Shown piece after piece: positions 56,216 to 64,000 of a DNA stretch of 64,000 nt. Every line of letters begins with the position of its first letter. The first letter of the stretch is position 1. This DNA is from Spirometra erinaceieuropaei (taxonomy: Eukaryota > Platyhelminthes > Cestoda > Diphyllobothriidea > Diphyllobothriidae): contig CACRXP010000225.1 of NCBI GenBank assembly GCA_902702965.1, positions 157,902 to 221,901 of the forward strand, given 5' to 3'. Both the position numbers and the translations under genes were made by a program. Under the pieces are notes generated by a model. It did not search any database. It saw only the letters and a list, made by a program, of their open reading frames with translations, and had not been told where the DNA came from.

Positions 56216-56750
56216 AAACCACACCACGTAAACACACGCACAACTGGGCAGACCGCGTGGACTGAGTTGGGTCGTCAGTCAGCAGCCTTCCAAGCCACAG
56301 CACTTGCGCCGCCGTGACAGCCTCACACGCAGCAAATAAGCAGCATGGAGACGGAGTCGATACACACACTTCCCACTTGCGTGGGAGGTGGCAGTTGGAT
56401 GCTTGTGGTGAATTATCATGTTGCGTTATACAGGGGAAGAAAGATGTGGTGTCGTGTTCTAGCCGGCGGTTGTCTGCCGCAGGTTTTCGTGAATGCGCAT
56501 GTGGCCTAACAGGCCCATGCGGGGAGTTAATGTGTGGGTACAGTGGGGACAAGTGAGGCGGATGCGGCAAGTGTACGTTGGCATTCCAGGCATTGGTTCG
56601 CCAGTCTTTGTGCTATTGATTCGCAAGTGGCCGACCAGGCCGATGCGCGAGGTGAATGCACGGGGACAATGTGGACAGCTGTGACCCCGAATATGAAATA
56701 GCACCTAGGAGTGGTGTTTTGCAATTTGGACAGATGGGTAGCTGGCACAC
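56216..56750 (-). pseudogene. C2H2 finger remnant upstream of the A-family repeat
   Basis: Minus frame 56704-56459: HSCPHCPRAFTSRIGLVGHL, then RINSTKTGEPMPGMPTYTCR and LTCPHCTHTLTPRMGLLGHM ending in RIHENLRQTTAG. Two fingers are nearly complete: the first has its Cys pair and GHLRI but N replaces the last H; the second is CPHC...GHMRIH. Downstream the frame breaks, and a non-coding stretch leads into the A-family repeat. This is the best-preserved finger pair in the window. Confidence 0.75.
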
Positions 56751-56792
56751 GGAAACTCCATTTGAGCCTGGAGTTTTGGTTTGGGATCCCTG

Positions 56793-57221
56793 TACATTAA
56801 GTGGGCTAACTCATGAAATGTCAACCGAAATTCCTAAATGCGTTTTTCCCTCGAAAAGATTAAGTAAGTAGGGTTGTAAATCTAATCATCGTGAAGCGTT
56901 ATTCTATAATAATTCGGTTACCGGGGGATGCGGTCTTTCGAACGAATTCTTTTCTGTCTGCATACAAAAACTAAACTCTCTGAAAAGTGGCCACTTAAGA
57001 AGCATGCATTTTTTTTTGCTGATATTCGGTGCCTTTAAAAAATTATTTATATTTCATGGGAAACATGCACAAAATATTCATTCTTTTGCTTATTCGATAG
57101 AAAATTATAGAAGTATGCTGCACGGTGGTTAGTCTTACAAGTCTACCTAATTAATCCTTTCGAGATGAAAACGCATTTGAGAATTTCGACTAGCATTTCA
57201 TGTTTTAGCCCACCTAATGCA
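56793..57221. mobile_element. Short palindromic MITE (deletion derivative, ~430 bp)
   Basis: Left end TACATTAAGTGGGCTAACTC; right end 'gttttagcccacctaatgca'. The left arm is present to 'attcgatagaaaattataga', then the right terminal ~110 bp follows directly. Confidence 0.8.
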
Positions 57222-57434
57222 GGTTGTTGCACACCGGAGCCAACGTTCTACGACCGAGCCAGATCGCTGGGCACCATTCCCTTGTGGGCCTGCACTGTCC
57301 CCTTCGATGGATACGTCCAATTAACATGGATAATTAAGGGTTGGAAGTGAAATAGGATGACAGGAGCCTAATGCATTACGGCAATTCGATCATCGCAAGC
57401 GAAGACGTCCAACGGCTACCCTACGGAGTGGTTG
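57222..57434. other. Short spacer, nothing recognised
   Basis: Unassigned. Confidence 0.4.
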
Positions 57435-57640
57435 AAGCACCAACGACTTGCGCAGCACTTACCACACTACCTTCTCCCATAGCCGCCTGGTTCCGATGAA
57501 AATACCGATTCAGAATGACTGTAGGGGGACTCCAGTGCAGGGTCTGACGAAGTCGAACAGCCCGTCTGCGCGTGCCACACACGATCTGATCCGACTTGCA
57601 AGTACCAGAGTTTCACGGACGACGAGTCAGATCTTACATG
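57435..57640 (+). repeat. B-family repeat
   Basis: 'ccaacgacttgcgcagcact' onward, with 'gtcgaacagcccgtctgcgc' and 'gccacacacgatctgatccg', aligns with 45860-46040. The 141-codon frame at 57448-57873 is a shadow. Confidence 0.6.
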
Positions 57641-58204
57641 GCAGGCGATGCCGCAAAGACCAGGTTGAGAAGAGACTATTGCACCCTGACCTTCAGTTCA
57701 AAGAACGGCCGATCTTATTGCGTCATACGCACATGCAGGCAAGGCGTAGTTTAGAAAAGACGTCTTATATGCTGTCGCAAGTGCATGGCGTTCAGATGAC
57801 AGACCACCTTTGCGCGCGCCGGAAAGACCAGACTATGCACCCTTGGTCCCCGCCTATTCTGTGGAATTCATAACCGCTGGCTAATTTTAGAAGCGCGTTG
57901 GAGCGGAAATGGCGCGCATGGCATTCAAAGTATCTGACATGCATGGTGGAAAGGATGTTGCTTGACGGCAAAACGCAGCGACGTGAGTCAGTCATGCACT
58001 TCGTCTGAACTACCAGTAGTCGTTTGAAATATCTAAAGGGCCTCAAAGTCAGTGAACTTAGTTAAGAATCATTTGAAATTGCATTGCGTTCCAAAAATAA
58101 AATGTAAACTGGGCACGTGTTTTGCGATCAGTGCGGGTAAGGGGAAGAGAAGTGTGAACTAATAAAGGTCCTGTCCCAGGGGTTCATATTGGAACGGAAG
58201 CACG
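57641..58204. other. No recognised gene
   Basis: A minus frame at 57792-58046 is unassigned. Confidence 0.4.
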
Positions 58205-60161
58205 ATCAGTGACTGATCCCATGGAATGTTAACCGAAATTCTGAAATGCGTTTTCATTTGGGCAGGATTACCTAAGTGGGGTAAAAATAACGGCTATCAT
58301 GCAGCCAAATCGCAGGATATTTCAGTCACGCCAGGATGCTGGTTGTTTAATGTCCTTTTTTGGTCGTCAGCAATAACCGCATTTCGGAAAAAATGAATAC
58401 TTGCAGTAGGTGCACCAACTCATGAAATGTCGTCCAAAATTCCAAAATGCGTTTTCGTTTTCAAAAGTCTAATTGAGTAGGATTTTAAAACTAGTCATCA
58501 GGCCGTACGATTCTATAATGATTCACTCACCTCGAGATGCTAACTTTCGGGCGTATTTCTTTCCTGCCGCATGCAAAAACCAAACTCTGTAGAAAGTGAC
58601 TACTTATATAGCATGGATTTTTCTCGTTGATTTTTGGTGTCTGTAAAAATTCAATTATACTTCATGGGAAACACTCAAAAACATATTCATTTTTTACTCA
58701 TTCGGTAGAAAATTACGTCTTCTTCCAATTTTGTACTCGAAGGAGGGGTATGACCTGGTTTTCAGAAACCTTTTCAATTCCCGAATAATTTTATTCCAGA
58801 CCTGCCGCCACACTTGCGTTCAGTGTTTCCAAACAACAAACCGTATATTTTCTGCGTACGGAAAACCGTAAATTTCTTTATGGTATTAGGGAAGGCCATA
58901 CGAGGTCCATAAAATTTAGCACTGGATTTAAGCAATATTGCTAACTTTACAAGCCACATTTGTAAATAAACAGGCATGACGCTTAATGAATAACCATTTC
59001 ACACTATTAAAAAGTCCCACAATTACGGACCTTTAAAGCCAAATTGTACCCTTTCTTTGAGTGTAAAATTTGAAGAGGACGTAATTTTCTACCGAATGAG
59101 CAAAAGAATGAATATGTTTATGCGTGTTTTTTGTGAAATATAATTGAATTTTTAAGGGTATCGAAAATGAATGAGAAAAATCTATGCTTCATAAGTAGTC
59201 GTTTTCTACAGAGTGCGGTTTTTGCAAGCAACTCGTTTGAAAGTCAGCATTTTGAGGTAACGGAATTACTATAGAACTATGATGCGCGATAATTAGTTTT
59301 ACAAAACTACATAATTAGTCTTTTGGAAACAAAAACGCTTTTCGGAATTTCCGTTGAATTTTCACGAGTTATTTTAACTTCTGCATATAGCACGCATTTT
59401 TCCATCGATAGTTGGCGCCCGAATATATTCAAATAATGTTATAGGCAGTGGACTCAAAAATGCACATTTTTACACCTTTGGTAGCAAATGGGACCTTTTT
59501 CAAATTCTGTGCTCAAAAAGGTATATTTCAGTTTAAAAGTTTTTTTTCGATCTCCGAATCATTCTAAACCCTTTTGGCCGCTGCATTTGCCTCTAGGAGC
59601 TACAGCCTTGAAGCTATATGGCATTCACTTAAGAAAAATCATACATTTCTGTGGACTGCTGAGAAGACGTTATACAGGTTCAATAAATTTCGCAATGTGT
59701 GTTCGCCACTGTTGTGCACTTCATAAGGAACATCAATAAACGGAAACAGACCATGCATTTTGAATGGACATTTCCCGGTCTAAAAAACTCATCGTTGGAG
59801 GATTTTCAAAAATCAAAAAATATCCTCTCTTCAAGCATAAAATTTAAAGGCGGCGTGATTTTATTAATAAATAAATAAAAAGAACGTCTTTGTGCATGTT
59901 TTCTATGAAATGTATTTGAATTTTAGGGCTACCCAAAAACAAGTCGGAAACGCATAATATATAAGTGGACATTTTTTAGCGAGTATAATCTCTGCAGGCG
60001 ACCATGAAAAACCGCGTTCAAATCCCGACATCCTGAATTATCTTGGGCTCGGGCTGCATGATAATCACTATTCTAACCTCCCGCCCTAAGTTATCCTTTC
60101 TACTTAGAAACACACTTCAGAATTTCGGTAAACATTTCATGAGACTGACCACCGGCAGTTA
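58205..60161. mobile_element. Palindromic MITE split by a nested copy
   Basis: The left end is near ATCAGTGACTGATCCCATGG and the right end 'catgagactgaccaccggca' with GTTA. The outer arm reads 'tttcggaaaaaatgaatact', then the inner element intervenes, then 'tatagcacgcatttttccat' continues it. Confidence 0.75.
58402..59385. mobile_element. Palindromic MITE (subfamily 1) nested in the previous element
   Basis: Begins TGCAGTAGGTGCACCAACTC and ends 'cgagttattttaacttctgca'. The target TA has become TG on the left and CA on the right. It sits at the TA of the outer element's CTACTTAAGTAG site, the same site used at 9311. Confidence 0.75.
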
Positions 60162-60667
60162 AATTGAACGAGGCTGTGAGTTACCAGAAGAGACCATGTT
60201 CGCTGAGAGAGGCATACATCTACTCCGACGTTTACAGTGGTAGTTCCGACTGCTCAGCTTCATAGACTGGTGAATCCTGTGAGCGATGCACCCAGACAGA
60301 ACACGCGAATCTCTGTCCTGCCAGTCACTGATAAGAGGAGCGGGAATAACGCTGTCTGCGGCCGAACTGAGACGCTGGATTCCCACAAGGTTGGCAATGT
60401 GGGGACGGAAGTGGGAAGGGGGATGACCGGCAAACCCTTTGGCACAGCAAGCTGTGCGCGGGACTCACCAATGTTGAAGCCCAGGTGGAGGGTTTGTTAA
60501 GTGAAACATCAACACCCAAGTGGTCATCTTCTAAAGCGTATCCCACTCTTCCTGTATCGGGAGTTTGGTGACGATAGGGTTTAGGACCCGCAAGTAGACG
60601 GCGACTACAAAAATATGCCTTAAATATCAGCGTGACTGTAAACATCACTTATTATTCACCGTTCCCA
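60162..60667. other. No recognised gene
   Basis: A 107-codon minus frame (60325-60648) overlaps two others; none has a known domain. Confidence 0.4.
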
Positions 60668-60965
60668 TTGTTTTAACATCTCTTCCCTTCCTGACTAAAT
60701 GGGGACTTACAAGCGGCGCTTTATTCAAAGTCCATTATTTTTAAAAATTGCTTTTTGTTTATTTTCTAGTTATCGCGCTCACTTTCTTTGCCACGTGACA
60801 GCGTACAATAAGATTTTCGATAGAAAATGTCACATATTTCCTGTGTTTTCTTGCTCTCCGTCCTGTGTGTTGACTCACTCGTAAAACCCCCTCTACCATC
60901 ATCTCATGTAAGACACGATCCACAGGCTAGCTTAAGTTAATTGTGGATCTTACACCCTATCGCTG
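60668..60965. repeat. E-family inverted repeat, left arm
   Basis: 'tcccttcctgactaaatggg' and 'acttacaagcggcgctttat' to 'ccacaggctagcttaagtta' and 'ttacaccctatcg'. The reverse complement of 63733-63990 matches over about 290 bp with scattered changes. Confidence 0.8.
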
Positions 60966-61009
60966 CCGGTAGTTCTTAATCCAAAAGAGCCTAATCCCAG
61001 GCTACTCAA

Positions 61010-61140
61010 GCCTGAGGCTGCGTATGACTGGCTGACGACAATAAACAAACCATAAATTTCCGTCTCAACCTCCCTTGTCTTTGTCATTACTGCTTGCTGC
61101 ACGACTGTTGTTCGTTATTCCGCTGCCAGAAAGGCTATAG
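61010..61140 (+). repeat. T-family SINE body fragment
   Basis: 'tgcgtatgactggctgacga' and 'ctcaacctcccttgtctttg' match 22964-23025. Confidence 0.5.
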
Positions 61141-61189
61141 ATTGAACTCCAAGGTCCAGCGGGACGAGCAAATCCCGTAACCCGACCAA

Positions 61190-62158
61190 TGAACACTATC
61201 ACATGAACTGTTAATGGACATTCTGAAATGCGCTTCCAACCCCAAAAGATCACATAAGTACGGTTGTTATACCGACCATCGAGCAGCATGAACGTAAAAT
61301 ATTTTAGCGACATCAGGATACCGGCTTTTGAATAAGCTTCTTTTCAGCTGTCTTCAAAACCCACACTCCGCTAAAAATGGCTACATCAGTAGCAGGAATT
61401 TTTCTTCTTGATTTTCTGTGTCCTTACAGATTCAAATATATTCCTTGGAAAACACATATGAAAGTATTCGATCCTTTACTTTTGTCGTAGCAAATTACGT
61501 CTTCTTTAAATTTCATACCTGAAGGAGGAGTATCTTTAGGTCTTAAATAGTTTATTTTTATTAAATGTTTTTATGAATATGAAGTGTCCACGTATTTAGA
61601 CATTCATTACTGTTGCTTGTAAAGTATAAAATATGGTTCAAATTCACTGCAAAATTTTATGAGCCCCCATATGATTCATTTTTAATAATGCATGGAGATA
61701 TATGATCTCCCGAACACGAACAATATATAACTTATAGTCCGGAAACCCTGAATGCAAGTCTAAAGGCAGGTCCGGTTTAAAAATAGTTGAGAATGAAAAA
61801 TTCTTTTGGAAATGAATAATACTGCTTGGTTAAGTGTGAAAGTTAAATAGGGCGTAATTAGCTGCCAATTGGGCAAAAGAAAAAAACAATTTCGTGCATG
61901 CTTTCCATAAAATATATTTAAACTCATAAAGACATCGGAAATCAATATCGAAAACGCATGCTATTAAGCAGCCCTTTTTACAGAGTGTGGTTTTTGCAGA
62001 CGACTGGAACATAGTTTGTTTTAAAACCGGCATCCTGCTTTGACTGAGATATCTTGGTATTCTGCCGTAAGACCATGCCTCTACCTGAGTTACCTTTTCG
62101 AATCGGATACAAATTTCGAAATTTCGGTTAGTATCTCATGAGATAACTCATCTTCCCT
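61190..62158. mobile_element. Degenerate palindromic MITE
   Basis: The left arm has 'gaacactatcacatgaactg', 'acattctgaaatgcgcttcc' and 'atcaggataccggcttttga'. The right arm ends 'ttagtatctcatgagataac' and 'tcatcttccctag'. Confidence 0.7.
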
Positions 62159-63732
62159 AGTCCTACAGTCAGGCTACGTCGGTGAACGTCTCGTCGCGAG
62201 AGACACCGCGCACAAATGTTGATTGATATACCACACACGCAGCATGGGACAGGTGGTTTGTCGATTTCCTTGCCTCTGTCTGCGAGGGGTTCGGCCCATC
62301 ACTGCGTTCCTCATGTTCGTCCTGGTATATACTCCAGTTCTGATTGCTGAGCATTCTACTTCCCTCAAAAATCAAAATGCGAGAATTTGGAGTAGTGCTA
62401 ATGAGTTAACTGAACTACTCGCACATTTAAAACTTTAAAATTTGGCTGAGGAATTTCTGCCAAGTCATTTCAGTCACAAAAAGATTCTACTCCATGTCGG
62501 AACTTATCCAGTGAACGTTTTGGATAAGCTATGGCCACTTTCTGAAAATGGTTTTGACGGACTGTCTATCTAGCAAACCCAAGATTGTGGAATGTTTAAT
62601 ATTGTAAGGTTCTTCGTTACTAGTCTTTTATATCAGTATATTTTAGGGTATAGGTATTTATGTTTGAGTTACGTGTGATGATTTTCCTCGATGGGCGCTT
62701 CGATATATGAATCCCCCTGCAGTGCCTTTTTAGTGCAATAAGACGAGCATGCGGCGTAAACAAGACTTTCGTTTTTTGTATGTTTAGGGACATCCACGTT
62801 TCGCCTCATAAAAGAGGCCTGTTAAGACCAGAGGTTCGCCATTTATCCTTTAGTCGCCTGTTGGACAAATGTCCGATCTTTACACAGCGATTTTTAAATA
62901 CCAAAATTGGATTCTCGTATGTTTCGTTTTTTGCGGTTTGCTTTGCTTCCCGACTTAAACCCCGTTTATTGAAAAAGGTTCACTTACTGCTGCCGACTCT
63001 GAATTTATTTGGTTCCGAAATATCCTCGATTCAATTTTCACTTTTAATGACAGTTCTAATAAGAGGAGAGGGGTAAAAGGAAGAACGAAAGTTGTAATAA
63101 AAACGGGTCGATAGACGTAAAAAACATTAATTCCACTGGTGTTCAATATGCTCCTCAAAAGTATATGTATGCTGACCCCGCAGTTCATGGTGAGGCGGGG
63201 CAGTTGAGCATGCCTCTTGCATAACATGGGTCTGAATGCGCAGATGTTTTCGACGAGAAGCAGTGTCGCCACTGTCTGCAGACAGCCGATGACAAACTCT
63301 TCTGCCCGAGGGGTCGGTAGTCTGTCTTGCAAAGCGATGACCGGCCATTTGTTACCAAGTCAGGCAACCTCCTGCCGTGCTGGGCATCGCCCCGACGGGG
63401 TGGAGACACGAACAGTCACCTAACTGTCCCCACCCCCGGCTGCCCTCCCTCCCGCTACCCGTAAAGGGCTAAATATGTCCCAGACAAGGCACAGTCAGAC
63501 AAGTAACATGTGATGACGAGTCATCATCCTAGGGTAATAGGTAGTCCGGAGACTGCTGTGTTGTGTCAGCTTCCAGTTACTTTGTTACGCAAGAAATGTG
63601 CGTTTAGATGGTGCCGCTAAACTAACTTATTTCAGTCAAGTGAAAAATGATAGGAAACATCGGTCGATCCAAGAATTGTGGGTCGGTGCCAAAACTGGCA
63701 GTTGGTGCTTGCGTTTCTCCGTGAGAGTTGAC
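62159..63732. other. No recognised gene
   Basis: Frames at 62169-62438, 62780-63076 and 62955-63423 are unassigned. One minus frame (63348-63127) has RKHLRIQTH, faintly reminiscent of a zinc finger end, but without a Cys pair in frame. The sequence 63420-63465 is C-rich. Confidence 0.4.
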
Positions 63733-63990
63733 GGGAACGATAGGGTGTAAGACCTACTACTAACTTAAGCTAGCCTGTGGACCGTGCCATACGTTGAGTG
63801 GTGGTAACACACAGGAGAGGGAGCAAAAAGACACGGAAAACAAAATAAATTTCTGCCATTTGGCAAAGAAAGTGGGCGCGGTAATTAAAAAAAACGAACA
63901 AAAAGCGATTTTTTAAAAAATAACGGACTTTGAATAAAGCGCCGCTTGTAAGTTCACATTTAGTCAGGAAGGGAAGGGAGTTTTAAACAA
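63733..63990. repeat. E-family inverted repeat, right arm
   Basis: Inverted partner of 60668-60965, 2.77 kb apart. It starts 'cgatagggtgtaagac' and runs to 'cattta gtcaggaagg'. It reaches nearly the window edge, so its full extent is unknown. Confidence 0.8.
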
Positions 63991-64000
63991 TAGAAATGAT

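Noticed and set aside
63127..63348. Zinc-finger gene (RKHLRIQTH phrase)
   Set aside because: No Cys pair at the right spacing is in the same frame, and neighbouring frames do not restore a finger.

Overview
The window looks like a eukaryotic, intron- and repeat-rich flatworm genome. A tapeworm of the diphyllobothriid type is my best guess. This is inference, resting on the mix of CR1/L2-like LINEs, a Penelope-like element with a GIY-YIG domain, TTAGGG-type interstitial repeats, a 5S rRNA tail of metazoan type, and a proliferated C2H2 finger family whose finger ends in IGLVGHLRIH. I see no intact host protein-coding gene. Nearly all long reading frames are transposon remnants or chance frames, and no prokaryotic signals (operons, Shine-Dalgarno sites, CRISPR) apply.

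Layout. 0-4 kb: a 5S-SINE-family repeat, a small tandem duplication and a C2H2 remnant. 4.3-7.1 kb: a CR1-like LINE in which an RT block on + sits between two endonuclease blocks on -, beside a 214-nt assembly gap. 8.5-10.5 kb: nested palindromic MITEs. 10.6-13.5 kb: A- and D-family repeats, then about 400 bp of trinucleotide low complexity. 15.3-17.2 kb: a Penelope-like element (GIY-YIG plus a structured 3' motif) and degenerate telomere-like repeats. 17.9-24 kb: MITEs, modular SINEs, a TTAGGG array, a second Penelope tail and a tRNA-derived SINE. 25.3-28 kb: a Penelope tail against a CR1 RT remnant, a MITE and a C2H2 remnant. 28-33 kb: four A-family copies and a MITE. 33.4-37.2 kb: a Penelope tail and a duplicated ~1 kb unit split by a tRNA-SINE. 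38-46 kb: a MITE, a CR1 RT 3' half, and a 5S-headed SINE with an 11-bp target duplication inside a C2H2 remnant. 46-57 kb: two copies of an L2-like LINE with (TC)n tails, tandem MITEs, and two C2H2 plus A-family units in the same order. 57-64 kb: MITEs (one nested pair) and an inverted repeat pair.

How the parts relate. Autonomous-type elements (CR1-like and L2-like LINEs, the C2H2-encoding element, the Penelope-like element) are present only as broken copies. Non-autonomous passengers (MITEs, 5S-SINE, tRNA-SINE) are abundant. The A-family body follows the C2H2 remnants in the same orientation twice and is also the body of the 5S-headed SINE. This suggests that the SINE borrows the 3' tail of the C2H2 element. 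The MITEs cover roughly 11 kb and twice have a relative inserted at the same palindromic internal site. All coordinates of repeat ends were read by eye; boundaries without a target duplication are approximate to about 10-50 bp.
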